A DNA stretch of 13,943 nucleotides, taken from assembly GCA_028689195.1 (NCBI GenBank), contig JAQTWR010000029.1, positions 1 through 13,943 on the forward strand, in the 5' to 3' direction. Below, piece by piece: positions 1 through 7,698 of this stretch (within the stretch, counting starts at the first letter, position 1; the number at the start of each line of letters is the position of its first letter). Source of the stretch: Anaerolineales bacterium. Its GTDB lineage: Bacteria > Chloroflexota > Anaerolineae > Anaerolineales > Villigracilaceae. The translations under genes were made by a program, and so were the position numbers. A model generated the notes under the pieces. That model was given only the letters and a program-made list of their open reading frames with translations, was not told the origin of the DNA and did not search any database.

Positions 1-98
1 ATACGATATAGCGCCAAAAGCCCCAGAGTAATGAGCAGTTTGGAGCGAATGTCTTCCGACTTCCAAAGGTAACGCCAGCCTGAAAAGGTGGTCTTCAT
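1..98 (-). CDS. secY: SecY translocon subunit, N-terminus only (cut by window edge)
   Basis: SecY forms the membrane channel through which the Sec machinery exports or inserts proteins. Only the first 32 codons lie in the window. Read from the ATG at 98 they begin MKTTFSGWRYLWKSEDIRS and continue into a hydrophobic run (KLLITLGLLALYR) that is the start of the first transmembrane helix. The pattern of a short cytoplasmic tail with W and basic residues, then RSKLLITL, is typical of SecY. An AGGA ribosome-binding site lies about 8 bases upstream of the ATG. The gene starts 22 bases after the rplO stop, the usual last position of the spc operon, which supports the call strongly although most of the protein is not visible. 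The reading frame is open to the edge. Confidence 0.9.
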   Translation of the reverse strand, partial: MKTTFSGWRYLWKSEDIRSKLLITLGLLALYR

Positions 99-120
99 AC
101 AAAATATCCTTTGATTAAGG

Positions 121-576
121 TTAGGCGATCAATTCCACGGAACCGCCAGCCTTTTCGATCTTGGCTTTGGCGCCTGCGCTCACGCGATGAACGCGCACTT
201 TAAGGGCTACGGTCATCTCGCCGCGTCCCAACACAACAACGGGGTTGCGAAGGTCGCGCAAAAGATGCGCATTGTCGAGGGTTTCGGGAGTAACATCCGC
301 ATTGGCTTGGAACGCCTGCGAAAGTTGATCGAGGTTGACTTCGTTAAAAGTAACCTGATTGGGCGGGGTGAATCCTTCACCGCGCATAAAGGGCAGGCGG
401 CGGAAGAAAGGCAGGTTGCCGCCCTGACGGTACATGTGACCGCCTTCGCCAGAACGCGCACCCGCGCCTTTGGTGCCGCGTCCCGCAGTCTTACCCTGCC
501 CTGCCGAGATGCCGCGCCCGACTCGCTTGCGATTTTTCTTTGACCCAGGATTGGGCGCTAAATCGTGTAGTTTCAT
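121..576 (-). CDS. rplO: 50S ribosomal protein L15
   Basis: L15 is a late-assembling large-subunit protein with a long basic N-terminal extension reaching into 23S rRNA. The 151-residue product starts MKLHDLAPNPGSKKNRKRVG and continues with the glycine/basic stretch GRGISAGQGKTAGRG (from residue 20). It then has the conserved EGGHMYRQGGNLPFFRRLP segment and a globular C-terminal half ending in VELIA. Length and motif order match bacterial L15. The ATG at 576 lies 7 bases after the rpmD stop, and its ribosome-binding site (GTAGG) includes the rpmD stop codon, suggesting translational coupling. secY follows after 22 bases, the canonical spc order. Nothing is truncated. Confidence 0.98.
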   Translation of the reverse strand: MKLHDLAPNPGSKKNRKRVGRGISAGQGKTAGRGTKGAGARSGEGGHMYRQGGNLPFFRRLPFMRGEGFTPPNQVTFNEVNLDQLSQAFQANADVTPETLDNAHLLRDLRNPVVVLGRGEMTVALKVRVHRVSAGAKAKIEKAGGSVELIA

Positions 577-583
577 AATTAAC

Positions 584-781
584 CTACTCTTCGATCTTGA
601 GCATGTGGATGACTTTGTTCAACATACCGCGCAACGCGGGATGATCCTTATGCTCGACAGTTTGATGTAAACGGCGTAAACCCAACGCTTTGATCGTTGC
701 TTTCTGATCCTTGGTAAAGCCGATATCGCTTTTAACCCAAGTGACGCGCAGGGTCTTGCCTGACGTTTCCTTCTTAGGCAT
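584..781 (-). CDS. rpmD: 50S ribosomal protein L30
   Basis: L30 is a small single-domain large-subunit protein. I start it at the ATG at 781, giving 65 residues that begin [20 protein letters not shown]. This start fits the usual 58-65 residue length and has a GGAGA site about 9 bases upstream. The in-frame ATG at 847 would add 22 residues that look nothing like L30 and lie inside rpsE. The core [20 protein letters not shown] followed by [19 protein letters not shown] is diagnostic: the L30 'IG....Q..T...LGLR...' pattern with a helix that contacts rRNA. The start overlaps the end of rpsE by 8 bases (774-781), so the two are likely translationally coupled. rplO follows 7 bases downstream. Confidence 0.95.
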   Translation of the reverse strand: MPKKETSGKTLRVTWVKSDIGFTKDQKATIKALGLRRLHQTVEHKDHPALRGMLNKVIHMLKIEE

Positions 782-1322
782 GTTTCTTTCTCCGTTCCCA
801 AAATGGCGCGAGTTCTTCGGCGCGTTTTCCGCGGCGAGCCGCTTCAACGGCGGGCGAACGCAAACCGTCTAAAGCGCCAAAGGTCGCCATTACTACGTTC
901 AGCACATTCGCGCTGCCCATAGATTTGGTGAGAATATCGCGCACGCCGGCAACTTCCAAAACAGCGCGCACGCCGCCTGCCGCGATAACGCCCGTTCCAG
1001 CAGACGCGGGTTTCAAGAAAACTTTCGCGCCCGCCACCTTTCCCAGCGATTCGTGCGGGATGGTGGTGTTGAAAAGGTTTACTTCGCGCAGGTCTTTGCG
1101 GGCGCGTTCGGAGGCTTTGCGCATGGCGTCGGGAACGGCGTTTGCCTTCCCTACGCCCATGCCGATTGTGCCTTTTTTGTCGCCGACAACGACAGTCACG
1201 CGGAATTGAAAGCGGCGACCGCCTTTGACGACTTTTGCAACGCGGGCGATTTCGATAACGCGTTCTTCAAAATCGTCTTGCGGCTCAAATTGTTGTTGCT
1301 TTTCAAATTTCTTTTCTGCCAT
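774..1322 (-). CDS. rpsE: 30S ribosomal protein S5
   Basis: S5 sits at the mRNA entry side of the small subunit, and with S4 it affects decoding accuracy. The ATG at 1322 ([10 protein letters not shown]) is preferred over the upstream ATG at 1340 because GGAG lies 5 bases before it, which gives 182 residues. An acidic N-terminal tail ([15 protein letters not shown]) leads into the dsRNA-binding-like domain with [15 protein letters not shown]. The GGRRF loop at residues 34-38 is where spectinomycin-resistance changes map in the family. Then come [13 protein letters not shown] and the C-terminal domain with [18 protein letters not shown] and GSANVLNVV. The C-terminus is basic (WERRKKHA). The gene follows rplR after 42 bases and overlaps rpmD by 8 bases. 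Confidence 0.97.
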   Translation of the reverse strand: MAEKKFEKQQQFEPQDDFEERVIEIARVAKVVKGGRRFQFRVTVVVGDKKGTIGMGVGKANAVPDAMRKASERARKDLREVNLFNTTIPHESLGKVAGAKVFLKPASAGTGVIAAGGVRAVLEVAGVRDILTKSMGSANVLNVVMATFGALDGLRSPAVEAARRGKRAEELAPFWERRKKHA

Positions 1323-1364
1323 ATTTTCTCCATGCAGCAACGACTTTCGTCATTGCATGACATT

Positions 1365-1730
1365 TTAGAATTGCAAGCCGCCTTCGCGCGCGCCTTCAGC
1401 CAAGGCTTTCACGCGTCCAACATATCGGAAGCCGCCGCGGTCGAACACAACAGACGAAATTCCTTTGGATTTGGCGCGTTCTGCAACGGCTATTCCAATG
1501 GCTTTAGCCTGTTCGGTCTTCTTCAAACCCTTCATCTTCTCGCGCAGTTCTTTATCTACTGTCGAGGCGGAGACGAGGGTGTTGCCTTCCATATCGTCAA
1601 TGACTTGGGCATAAATCCCTGAGAGACTCTTGAACACAGCCAGACGCGGGCGGCTGGTAGCGCCAAATACGGTCTTGCGGACGCGGATATGGCGGCGTTC
1701 ACGAGCGAGAGAACGATTTTTCTTAGCCAT
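1365..1730 (-). CDS. rplR: 50S ribosomal protein L18
   Basis: L18 binds 5S rRNA and, together with L5, places it in the central protuberance of the large subunit. The 121-residue product starts [20 protein letters not shown], the family's basic N-terminus. It has the conserved [18 protein letters not shown] segment and [13 protein letters not shown] core ([14 protein letters not shown]), and ends in [20 protein letters not shown] with a final GGLQF, the classical L18 tail. Its ATG is 3 bases after the rplF stop. The AAGGAG site lies inside the last codons of rplF, so coupling is likely. A 42-base gap separates it from rpsE; the gap carries only a tiny inverted repeat (GTCAT/ATGAC) and the rpsE ribosome-binding site. 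Confidence 0.98.
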   Translation of the reverse strand: MAKKNRSLARERRHIRVRKTVFGATSRPRLAVFKSLSGIYAQVIDDMEGNTLVSASTVDKELREKMKGLKKTEQAKAIGIAVAERAKSKGISSVVFDRGGFRYVGRVKALAEGAREGGLQF

Positions 1731-1733
1731 AGC

Positions 1734-2282
1734 TTACTTGGCTCCTTTTCCGGCTTTACCGGCTTTACGGCGAACGCGTTCGCCCAAGTAGCGCAAACCT
1801 TTGCCGTGATACGGCTCGGGCGGACGTACTTTGCGAATATTCGCGGCGGTCTGTCCAACCAATTCTTTATCGAAGCCCAACACCTTGATCTGGCGGGTCT
1901 TCGCGTCCGTTTCAAATGATACGCCGGTCGGGGGTTCCATCTTAACCGGGTGTGAATAACCAACAAAAAGGGCAAGGGTCTTCCCTTCCATTTCAGCGCG
2001 GTATCCCACGCCTTCCACTTGGAGAACGACTTCAAAACCCTTGCTTACGCCGTGAATCATATTTGCGAGCACGGCGCGTGTAGTTCCATGCAAAGCGCGC
2101 TCGGCGGGGTTTTCCGAATTGCGGGTGATGTTCAACTGATTGTTCTCCATCTTGATGCCAATCAAGGGGGAAAACGCTCGTTTCAACTCGCCTTTGGGTC
2201 CCTTTACGCGAACGTCAACGCCGTTCACGTCCACCTGCACGCCGCCGGGAATATCTACTGGCAAACGACCAATTCTAGACAC
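1734..2282 (-). CDS. rplF: 50S ribosomal protein L6 (GTG start)
   Basis: L6 lies near the sarcin-ricin loop, at the site where translation factors act on the large subunit. The 182-residue product begins with a GTG codon (read as fMet), followed by SRIGRLPVDIPGGVQVDV. The start is secured by a near-perfect GGAGGT site 5 bases upstream. Two tandem alpha/beta repeats are visible: residues about 8-80, with VKGPKGELKRAF, and about 85-170. The C-terminal signature PEPYHGKGLRYLGE starts near residue 155 and is followed by a lysine-rich tail. Length matches the family (about 177-184). It lies 10 bases after rpsH and 3 bases before rplR. Confidence 0.98.
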   Translation of the reverse strand: MSRIGRLPVDIPGGVQVDVNGVDVRVKGPKGELKRAFSPLIGIKMENNQLNITRNSENPAERALHGTTRAVLANMIHGVSKGFEVVLQVEGVGYRAEMEGKTLALFVGYSHPVKMEPPTGVSFETDAKTRQIKVLGFDKELVGQTAANIRKVRPPEPYHGKGLRYLGERVRRKAGKAGKGAK

Positions 2283-2292
2283 AGTAAACCTC

Positions 2293-2706
2293 CTACCAGA
2301 CCTTGCAGATGATTTCGCCGCCCACGCCCAACTGTCGAGCGCGTACGCCTGTCATAACGCCCTTGGGGGTCGAGAGTATGGCAACGCCAATGCCCGAAAG
2401 CACCCAGGGAATATCCGTCTTTTTGGTGTAGATGCGGCGTCCGGGTCTGCTAACGCGCTCCAACCCCGAAAGCACAGGACGACGCTCGCGGCGTTCGCCC
2501 ACGTATTTGATCTTGACGCGCAGGAATTTCTGCGCTTCAATTTCGCCGTCCACCACTTCATAACCTTCGAGAAAGCCTTCGTCCTTCAAAATTTTGGCGA
2601 TCTCTAATTTGATCTTTGAGTTCGGCATTGCAACTTGAGCGTGACCTGCAAGCACAGCGTTGCGAATGCGGGTTAGCATATCAGCGATTGGGTCAGTAAA
2701 TGACAT
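2293..2706 (-). CDS. rpsH: 30S ribosomal protein S8
   Basis: S8 is a primary 16S rRNA-binding protein that organises the central domain of the small subunit. In E. coli it is also the translational repressor of the spc operon. The 137-residue product starts MSFTDPIADMLTRIRNAV, an unmistakable S8 N-terminus. It ends with the RNA-binding signature ARQLGVGGEIICKVW. The middle contains GIGVAILSTPKGVMT, also conserved. An AGGAGGT site 5-6 bases before the ATG is the strongest ribosome-binding site in the spc part. It lies 16 bases after rpsN and 10 before rplF. I saw no obvious S8-type target helix in the short rplX-rplE gap, but did not fold the coding sequence. Confidence 0.98.
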   Translation of the reverse strand: MSFTDPIADMLTRIRNAVLAGHAQVAMPNSKIKLEIAKILKDEGFLEGYEVVDGEIEAQKFLRVKIKYVGERRERRPVLSGLERVSRPGRRIYTKKTDIPWVLSGIGVAILSTPKGVMTGVRARQLGVGGEIICKVW

Positions 2707-2722
2707 AATCTACCTCCTCCGG

Positions 2723-2905
2723 TTACCAAGACGCCTTAACGACGCCGGGAATTTTTCCCGTCAACGCTAATTCACGGAAGCAGATACGGCACAACCCAAA
2801 GCGACGGATATATCCGCGCGGACGTCCGCAACGCTGACAGCGGTTCCGAACTTGCACCGCGTATCTGCGGCGCAGTTCACGATATTGCATACATTTTTTT
2901 GCCAT
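2723..2905 (-). CDS. rpsZ: 30S ribosomal protein S14, zinc-binding type (type Z)
   Basis: S14 assembles late into the head of the small subunit beside S3 and S10. This is the short form: 60 residues, [20 protein letters not shown], with four cysteines at positions 23, 26, 39 and 42 (CQRC...CRIC) that bind one zinc ion. The C-terminus [11 protein letters not shown] is diagnostic. The longer zinc-free form (about 100 residues) found in Proteobacteria is therefore not used here. An extra cysteine at position 5 lies outside the zinc site. The ATG is 3 bases after the rplE stop, and its AAGGA ribosome-binding site lies within the last codons of rplE. Zinc-type S14 in this position is normal for Gram-positive-like lineages and Chloroflexota. 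The symbol rpsN is equally used. Confidence 0.97.
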   Translation of the reverse strand: MAKKCMQYRELRRRYAVQVRNRCQRCGRPRGYIRRFGLCRICFRELALTGKIPGVVKASW

Positions 2906-2908
2906 AGG

Positions 2909-3460
2909 TTAAGCATCCTTCTTGCTAATGAACGGCATTCCGAGCGCTTTCAATAATGCGCGCGCCTGATCGTCGGTGCCGGCTGAGGTCACGATGGTGA
3001 CTTCCATGCCGCGCAGTTTGTCGATTTTGTCATACTCGATCTCGGGGAAGACCAGTTGGTCTTTCAAGCCGAGCGTGTAGTTTCCGCGACCGTCGAACGC
3101 GTTCGCCGACACGCCGCGAAAATCGCGGACGCGGGGCAGCGCGATATTAATCAGGCGGTCAATGAAAGCCCACATGCGGGGTCCGCGCAGGGTCACTTTC
3201 GCGCCGATGAGACGTCCCTCGCGCAATTTGAAGTTCGCGATGCTCTTGCGCGCTTTTGTCTGAATGGGTTTCTGACCGGTAATCTGAGTCAAATCTGCGG
3301 TGGCGGCGTCGAGCGCTTTGGGGTTATCCATCGCTTCGCCTAAACCGATATTGACGACGATCTTTTCGATGCGGGGCACCTGCATCACGTTCTTGAAGCC
3401 AAACGACTTGAACAAGGCTGGCGCTACTTCATTGTTATAGAGTTCTTGCATTCTGTTCAT
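2909..3460 (-). CDS. rplE: 50S ribosomal protein L5
   Basis: L5 binds 5S rRNA with L18 and contacts P-site tRNA and the S13 bridge. The 183-residue product starts [20 protein letters not shown], followed by [18 protein letters not shown], the family signature. Next come [20 protein letters not shown], the rRNA-binding segment with [15 protein letters not shown], and C-terminal [24 protein letters not shown] keep the ATG at 3460, because its GGAG is 8 bases upstream. The second ATG at 3451 would leave 17 bases. rplX ends 17 bases before and rpsN begins 3 bases after, as in canonical spc operons. Confidence 0.98.
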   Translation of the reverse strand: MNRMQELYNNEVAPALFKSFGFKNVMQVPRIEKIVVNIGLGEAMDNPKALDAATADLTQITGQKPIQTKARKSIANFKLREGRLIGAKVTLRGPRMWAFIDRLINIALPRVRDFRGVSANAFDGRGNYTLGLKDQLVFPEIEYDKIDKLRGMEVTIVTSAGTDDQARALLKALGMPFISKKDA

Positions 3461-3477
3461 CTTTATCGCTCCATAGC

Positions 3478-3810
3478 CTAATCAATCGCGGCTTCGCAGT
3501 TCTTGCAGACGCGATGAGCGCCGGTTTCGTCGCGTTGAACGGCAACGCGCGTGGGTTCGCCGCATTTCGGGCAAACCAGCATGACGTTGGAAATGTCAAT
3601 CGGTCCTTCAAATTGAATTCTGCCCGCGTCAAGGTTGCGTCCAGCTTGAGTCTGCACTTGCTTCTGGTGTTTAGTGCGGATATTCGCGCCCTGCACGACC
3701 ACGCGGCGGCTGTCAAGCATCACGTTGATTACCTCGCCGCGTTTGCCTTTATCTTCCAGCTTGCCGCTGATGATTTCTACTGTATCGCCTTTTCGAATCT
3801 TTACTTTCAT
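3478..3810 (-). CDS. rplX: 50S ribosomal protein L24 with C4 zinc ribbon
   Basis: L24 initiates large-subunit assembly by binding the 5' end of 23S rRNA and sits near the exit tunnel. The 110-residue product starts [20 protein letters not shown], a KOW motif (residues about 5-35). It continues with NIRTKHQKQ and [17 protein letters not shown]. The C-terminal extension carries CPKC at 80-83 and CKNC at 102-105, a complete four-cysteine pair expected to bind zinc. E. coli L24 lacks these cysteines, but many other bacteria have them. A GGAG site 6 bases upstream overlaps the region of the rplN stop, which is 9 bases away. rplE follows after 17 bases. Confidence 0.97.
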   Translation of the reverse strand: MKVKIRKGDTVEIISGKLEDKGKRGEVINVMLDSRRVVVQGANIRTKHQKQVQTQAGRNLDAGRIQFEGPIDISNVMLVCPKCGEPTRVAVQRDETGAHRVCKNCEAAID

Positions 3811-3819
3811 TCTTTGCTC

Positions 3820-4191
3820 CTACAGCACTTCCGGGGCAAGCGACACGATCTTCATGTAGCCCTTGTCGCGCAATTCGCGCGCAACGGGTCCAAAGATGCG
3901 CGTGCCTCTCGGGTTTTCGCCGTCAGCATCGAGGATGACTGCGGCGTTATCGTCAAAGCGGATGTAAGAACCGTCTTCGCGGCGCCATTCTTTGGTGCAG
4001 CGCACAATGACCGCTTTTACAACTTCGCTTTTCTTTATCGAGCCTTGCGGCGCGGCGGCTTTCACGGTGGCAACTACAACATCCCCAATCGAGCCATACT
4101 TGCGTCTGGAACCGCCCAAGACGTGGATGACGAGCAATTCGCGCGCGCCGGTGTTATCCGCCACTTTCAATCGAGATTCATGTTGAAGCAT
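3820..4191 (-). CDS. rplN: 50S ribosomal protein L14
   Basis: L14 lies on the interface side of the large subunit, forming bridges to 16S rRNA and the docking site for the silencing factor RsfS. The 123-residue product starts [20 protein letters not shown], the hallmark L14 opening. It then shows [46 protein letters not shown] and ends in [25 protein letters not shown] sequence; the final ...SLAPEVL is universal. Its GGAG lies 8 bases before the ATG, inside the end of rpsQ, and the two genes are 3 bases apart. This is the conventional first gene of the spc operon, but no gap or promoter separates it from the S10 genes here. Confidence 0.98.
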   Translation of the reverse strand: MLQHESRLKVADNTGARELLVIHVLGGSRRKYGSIGDVVVATVKAAAPQGSIKKSEVVKAVIVRCTKEWRREDGSYIRFDDNAAVILDADGENPRGTRIFGPVARELRDKGYMKIVSLAPEVL

Positions 4192-4194
4192 GGC

Positions 4195-4467
4195 TTATTC
4201 TCCTACGCCCTGATCGGCGGTGCGAATCTCGCGCTTGACGACGGACTCAACCGCCCAGCGTTTGTCGCGGGAGAGCGGGCGGGTTTCCACAATCTGAACC
4301 TCATCACCCATTTGGCAGCCGATCTCGTCGTGGGCTTTTACGCGCATACTCGAGAACACCACTTTCTTATATAACGGGTGGCGGTATTTGCGGGTAATTT
4401 CAACCACGACGGTTTTTGTCATTTTGTTACTGGTTACAACGCCAGTCAGACGACGACGATTGTTCAT
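4195..4467 (-). CDS. rpsQ: 30S ribosomal protein S17
   Basis: S17 is a primary 16S rRNA-binding protein with an OB fold. The 90-residue product starts [20 protein letters not shown], then [17 protein letters not shown], the classical S17 signature. [20 protein letters not shown] closes the OB fold, with KRW following. The C-terminal tail (after VVKRE) is short and weakly conserved. The ATG overlaps the rpmC stop in an ATGA arrangement (4464-4467), so translation of L29 and S17 should be coupled; GGAAGGTG lies just upstream inside rpmC. rplN starts 3 bases after the stop. S17 closes the classical S10 operon. Confidence 0.98.
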   Translation of the reverse strand: MNNRRRLTGVVTSNKMTKTVVVEITRKYRHPLYKKVVFSSMRVKAHDEIGCQMGDEVQIVETRPLSRDKRWAVESVVKREIRTADQGVGE

Positions 4468-4682
4468 TTTGCACCTTCCACAGCGGCGCGTTGAGTTTCG
4501 CGCAGAATCGTTTCCATGCGGGCGATCTCGCGGCGTAAACTTCGCATACGGCTCGGGTCAATCAATTGACCGCTTACCTGCTGGAAACGCAATTTCATCA
4601 TCTCGTCATGCGAATCCGATATTTTTGCGCGGATTTCTTCTGCCGCCATTTTGCGGATTTCTTCTGTTTTTATTTTCTTCAT
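4464..4682 (-). CDS. rpmC: 50S ribosomal protein L29
   Basis: L29 is a small helical protein beside the polypeptide exit tunnel and, with L23, part of the docking site for chaperones and SRP. The product has 72 residues, [20 protein letters not shown], followed by [20 protein letters not shown], where LRFQ...GQL is the family signature. A final helix holds [13 protein letters not shown]. Two antiparallel helices are expected. The ATG is 3 bases after the rplP stop with GGAG 8 bases upstream. It overlaps rpsQ by 4 bases. Length is slightly above the usual 60-68, mainly at the C-terminus (AAVEGAK). Confidence 0.96.
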   Translation of the reverse strand: MKKIKTEEIRKMAAEEIRAKISDSHDEMMKLRFQQVSGQLIDPSRMRSLRREIARMETILRETQRAAVEGAK

Positions 4683-4685
4683 AGT

Positions 4686-5105
4686 TTATTCTCCTTCAAC
4701 CTCTCGACTCACAACTTTGGTCTTGATGGAGAATTTGTATTGAGCGCTTTTCAACGCCGCAAGAGCGATGTCTGCCGACAATCCGCTGACCTCGAACATA
4801 ATGCGTCCGGGTTTGACGGGGGCGACGTAATACTCCACGTTGCCTTTACCTGAACCCATGCGGGTTTCCGGCGGTTTGTGAGTGTACGGCTTGGCTGGGA
4901 AAATGCGGATCCAGATTTTGCCGCGGCGTTTCATCCCGCGCACAATGGTGCGGCGAGCCGCTTCGATTTGTCGGGCTGTAATCCAGCCCGGTTCCAACGC
5001 TTGCAGACCGTAATCGCCGAAGGAAATTTCCGCCCCGCGAAGGGCTTTTCCTGTCATACGACCGCGCATCTGTTTGCGCCACTTTACACGTTGTGGCATC
5101 AACAT
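4686..5105 (-). CDS. rplP: 50S ribosomal protein L16
   Basis: L16 sits by the A-site tRNA elbow and is needed for peptidyl-transferase-centre maturation. The 139-residue product starts [20 protein letters not shown], typical of L16, and has [20 protein letters not shown]. Then come the RNA-binding signature [20 protein letters not shown] and [20 protein letters not shown], with [17 protein letters not shown] near the end. All conserved blocks are in order and length is normal (about 137-144). The ATG at 5105 follows a GATGAGGT site, and there is a 31-base gap after rpsC. rpmC follows 3 bases after the stop. Confidence 0.98.
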   Translation of the reverse strand: MLMPQRVKWRKQMRGRMTGKALRGAEISFGDYGLQALEPGWITARQIEAARRTIVRGMKRRGKIWIRIFPAKPYTHKPPETRMGSGKGNVEYYVAPVKPGRIMFEVSGLSADIALAALKSAQYKFSIKTKVVSREVEGE

Positions 5106-5136
5106 ATCAAATACCTCATCTCAGGCTGCGCCGCGG

Positions 5137-5886
5137 TTATTCGCTGACGTACACGCCTTCCGTTGTTTCGACTTTTTCTTCCACTTCAGGCTTGGCTTCG
5201 CCTTTATAGATCCAGACCTTGATGCCGATTTGACCATAGGTGGTTAGCGCTTCGGTTGTGGCAAAGTCTAAATTTGCGCGCAGGGTCTGCAAAGGTACGC
5301 GACCTTCGCGCAGCCACACGTCGCGGGACATTTCAGCGCCGCCGAGACGACCACCCACCAGAATTTTGATTCCTTCGGCGCCTTGTTTGATGGCTTGTTG
5401 GATGGCGCGTTTCATAGCGCGGCGGTAAGCGATACGCCGTTCGAGCTGATCGGCGATATTTTTGGCGACCAACATCGCGTCGGTATCGGGCGAGGAAATC
5501 TCTTTGATGTCGAGGTCTATTTTCTTCCCGATCAAAGATTCGAGCGCCGAGCGGATTTTCTTTACGCCTTCGCCTTTTCTACCGATCAAAATGCCGGGTT
5601 TCGCGGTGTGCAGCGAAATGCGGACCTTGCCGGGCGTGCGTTCAACGTCAATGCGAGAGATGCCAGCCTTGCCGTCTAAAATCGCGTCGGGCATTTGCTT
5701 GCGAAGTTCGCGGACCTTTGCGCTCGCGGCGGCTCCGCCTTTTGAGAATTTGCCAAGCAACAGAGAGCGGATGGCAAAATCTTGATGCAATTGCTGACGA
5801 TAAGCGCTGCCCTCTGCAAACCAGCGACCGCCCCAAGGCTGGTTAATTCCGAGACGAAAACCAATAGGATGTACTTTACGACCCAT
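5137..5886 (-). CDS. rpsC: 30S ribosomal protein S3 with N-terminal-half insertion
   Basis: S3 lines the mRNA entry tunnel with S4 and S5 and has helicase-like function there. The start is the ATG at 5886 (MGRKVHPIGFRLGINQPWGG), 10 bases after rplV with GGAG 6 bases upstream; an in-frame ATG at 5922 would add 12 non-family residues. The product has 249 residues. The KH domain shows HTAKPGILIGRKGEGVKKI, with the GRKG loop at 102-105. The C-terminal domain has RRAMKRAIQQAIKQGAEGIK and GGRLGGAEMSR, followed by YGQIGIKVWIYKGE. Between SLLLGKF (41-47) and AGISRIDVER (74-83) there are about 23-26 extra residues compared with E. coli S3, and the C-terminus is acidic. The frame is continuous, so I read this as a real insertion. 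Confidence 0.97.
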   Translation of the reverse strand: MGRKVHPIGFRLGINQPWGGRWFAEGSAYRQQLHQDFAIRSLLLGKFSKGGAAASAKVRELRKQMPDAILDGKAGISRIDVERTPGKVRISLHTAKPGILIGRKGEGVKKIRSALESLIGKKIDLDIKEISSPDTDAMLVAKNIADQLERRIAYRRAMKRAIQQAIKQGAEGIKILVGGRLGGAEMSRDVWLREGRVPLQTLRANLDFATTEALTTYGQIGIKVWIYKGEAKPEVEEKVETTEGVYVSE

Positions 5887-5896
5887 ACAATTCTCC

Positions 5897-6238
5897 TTAC
5901 GCTCCGCGCTCGCGTAACACAACGGTTACATGCGAGCTGCGGCGTAACACCGGCTTGAAACGACCGCGCGCGCCGAAGCGTCTCCACTTGCGGGTAGGCG
6001 CTTCGTCAGCGGTAATTTTGGCTACATATAAGTCGTCGCGGCTGACGCCAAAGTTTTCTTCGGCGTTGGCTACGGCAGAAGCAACCAATTTGCTCACAGG
6101 CAGCGCGGCGCGTTTGTTCACAAAGCGCAGGATTTCCAACGCTTCGGTTGCGCTCTTGCCGCGCACCATATCGATGACGATGCGAACTTTTTGCGCGGAG
6201 AGGGAAAGGTGGCTAATTTTTGCGTGAATATCAGACAT
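5897..6238 (-). CDS. rplV: 50S ribosomal protein L22
   Basis: L22 contacts all domains of 23S rRNA, and its long beta-hairpin lines the narrow part of the exit tunnel, where macrolide-resistance changes occur. The 113-residue product starts MSDIHAKISHLSLSAQKVRI and continues VIDMVRGKSATEALEILRFV, both typical. The stretch LVASAVANAEENFGVSRDDL is the conserved helix before the hairpin. The hairpin region TRKWRRFGARGRFKPVLRRS ends with HVTVVLRE. The ATG at 6238 has GGAG 8 bases upstream and follows rpsS after 12 bases; rpsC starts 10 bases downstream. Confidence 0.98.
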   Translation of the reverse strand: MSDIHAKISHLSLSAQKVRIVIDMVRGKSATEALEILRFVNKRAALPVSKLVASAVANAEENFGVSRDDLYVAKITADEAPTRKWRRFGARGRFKPVLRRSSHVTVVLRERGA

Positions 6239-6250
6239 TTCTCAATCTCC

Positions 6251-6523
6251 TTACGCAGATTTCTCGCTGGTCTGGTGACCGCGGAATGTGCGTGTTGGCG
6301 CAAATTCGCCCAAACGATGTCCAACCATGTTTTCGGTAATGTAGATCGGCACATGGCGGCGTCCATCATGCACGGCGATGGTGTGCCCCACCATCTGAGG
6401 AAATATCACAGAAGCGCGACTCCAAGTGCGGACGACTTTCTTTTCATTTTTTTGATTCATAGCCTCGATGCGCTTGAGAAGTTTAGTCTCAATGAAGGGG
6501 CCCTTTTTCAATGATCTTGACAT
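6251..6523 (-). CDS. rpsS: 30S ribosomal protein S19
   Basis: S19 sits in the head of the small subunit with S13 and contacts the A-site tRNA side and intersubunit bridge. The 90-residue product starts [20 protein letters not shown], an unmistakable S19 opening. It has [20 protein letters not shown], then [20 protein letters not shown] and the closing [13 protein letters not shown]. Every family block is present. A GACGAGGT site lies 8 bases before the ATG. There are 22 bases between the rplB stop and this start, and 12 between its stop and rplV, the canonical S10 arrangement. Confidence 0.99.
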   Translation of the reverse strand: MSRSLKKGPFIETKLLKRIEAMNQKNEKKVVRTWSRASVIFPQMVGHTIAVHDGRRHVPIYITENMVGHRLGEFAPTRTFRGHQTSEKSA

Positions 6524-6545
6524 ATATGCGTACCTCGTCTAATTC

Positions 6546-7382
6546 TTAGCGGCTCGTCTTACTGCGACGGCGCACAATGTACTGGTCGGTCTTCTTGTTG
6601 CGTCGGGTTTTCTTACCGAGCGTGGGTTTACCCCAGGGGCTCTTGGGACCCGAAAGACCAACTGGTTGACGACCTTCACCGCCGCCATGAGGATGATCGC
6701 GCGGACTCATCGCGGTACCGCGAACGGTCGGACGAATACCTAAGTGGCGTTTGCGTCCAGCCTTACCAAGTTTGATATTGCTGTGATCAAGATTGCCAAT
6801 TTGACCAATGGTCGCGTAACAAACTTGATGAATGAGACGCACTTCGCCTGAGGGCATACGCACTTGGGCAAAATCGCCTTCTTTAGCCAGTAGTTGAGCC
6901 GCGCCCCCCGCCGTACGAACCATCTGCGCGCCCTTGCCTTCTTTCATTTCAATATTGTGGATCAACGTACCCACAGGGATATTGCTAATTGGAAGATGAT
7001 TGCCCGGACGAATTTCAGCGGTAGGACCAGACATAACGGTATCGCCGACTTTCACGTCCAACGGCGCGATGATGTAACGCTTCTCGCCGTCCACATAAAA
7101 GAGAAGGGCAAGGCGGGCTGTGCGATTCGGATCATATTCAACCGCGGCAATACGCGCGGGAATGCCGTGTTTTTCGCGTTTGAAATCTACGATGCGGATA
7201 AAGCGACGCGCGCCGCCGCCGCGATGTCGAACGGTTACGCGACCTTGCGCGTTTCGTCCGCCGTGGCGCGGTCTGGTAACCAACAAGGCGCGTTCAGGCG
7301 TAGATTTAGTAATTTCTTCAAATGTGTAACCCGTCATGCCGCGCGTGCCGGGGGTTACGGGTTTATATTTCTTGACAGCCAT
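6546..7382 (-). CDS. rplB: 50S ribosomal protein L2
   Basis: L2 is among the most conserved large-subunit proteins and is needed for subunit joining and peptidyl-transferase activity. The 278-residue product starts [20 protein letters not shown]. It has the N-terminal RNA-binding OB and SH3-like domains ([20 protein letters not shown] and [20 protein letters not shown]). The catalytic-centre signature [14 protein letters not shown] has H230 and H232; one of these corresponds to E. coli His229. The tail GKKTRRN...YIVRRR is typical. Its ATG overlaps the rplW stop by one base (TAATG), and GAAGGGGTG lies just upstream inside rplW, which makes coupling with L23 likely. Confidence 0.99.
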   Translation of the reverse strand: MAVKKYKPVTPGTRGMTGYTFEEITKSTPERALLVTRPRHGGRNAQGRVTVRHRGGGARRFIRIVDFKREKHGIPARIAAVEYDPNRTARLALLFYVDGEKRYIIAPLDVKVGDTVMSGPTAEIRPGNHLPISNIPVGTLIHNIEMKEGKGAQMVRTAGGAAQLLAKEGDFAQVRMPSGEVRLIHQVCYATIGQIGNLDHSNIKLGKAGRKRHLGIRPTVRGTAMSPRDHPHGGGEGRQPVGLSGPKSPWGKPTLGKKTRRNKKTDQYIVRRRSKTSR

Positions 7383-7687
7383 TATTGCACCCCTTCAAAA
7401 ATCTCGAGGGGTTTGCTTCCCTCGGCAAGGGTTATGATCGCCTTCTTATACCCGGCGCGACGCACTAACAAACGACGAGAACGAGTGCGGCGGCTGCGTT
7501 TCGCAGGCGCATTGAGAATATTCACGCGCGCCACAGTGACATCGAACAGCGTTTCGACTGCGTCTTTCACCATGGTGCGGGTCGCCTTATCCGCGACGAC
7601 AAAAGCATACTGACCTAACTTGCCCGATTGACGATTCGTTTTCTCAGTAACCAATGGGCGGACGAGGACATTATAAAAATTAGACAT
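7382..7687 (-). CDS. rplW: 50S ribosomal protein L23
   Basis: L23 surrounds the exit tunnel opening and is the main docking point for trigger factor and SRP. The 101-residue product starts [27 protein letters not shown] is the family signature. It has [20 protein letters not shown], then [20 protein letters not shown], an arginine-rich loop, and [11 protein letters not shown] near the end. Length is normal (95-105). GGAG lies 6 bases before the ATG, overlapping the rplD stop region (gap 11 bases). The TAA stop shares a base with the rplB ATG. Confidence 0.98.
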   Translation of the reverse strand: MSNFYNVLVRPLVTEKTNRQSGKLGQYAFVVADKATRTMVKDAVETLFDVTVARVNILNAPAKRSRRTRSRRLLVRRAGYKKAIITLAEGSKPLEIFEGVQ

Positions 7688-7698
7688 GTCTCTCTCCT

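Noticed and set aside
1323..1364. Small inverted repeat GTCAT/ATGAC between rplR and rpsE as a regulatory hairpin
   Set aside because: Only five base pairs with a three-base loop, no U-run; too weak to claim.
3514..4374. Plus-strand open frame of 286 codons across rplX-rplN-rpsQ
   Set aside because: It is antisense to three certain ribosomal genes, has no family resemblance and no ribosome-binding site; it arises from the codon bias of the opposite strand.
6894..7613. Plus-strand open frame of 239 codons across rplB and rplW
   Set aside because: Antisense shadow of two certain genes with low-complexity basic composition and no domain.
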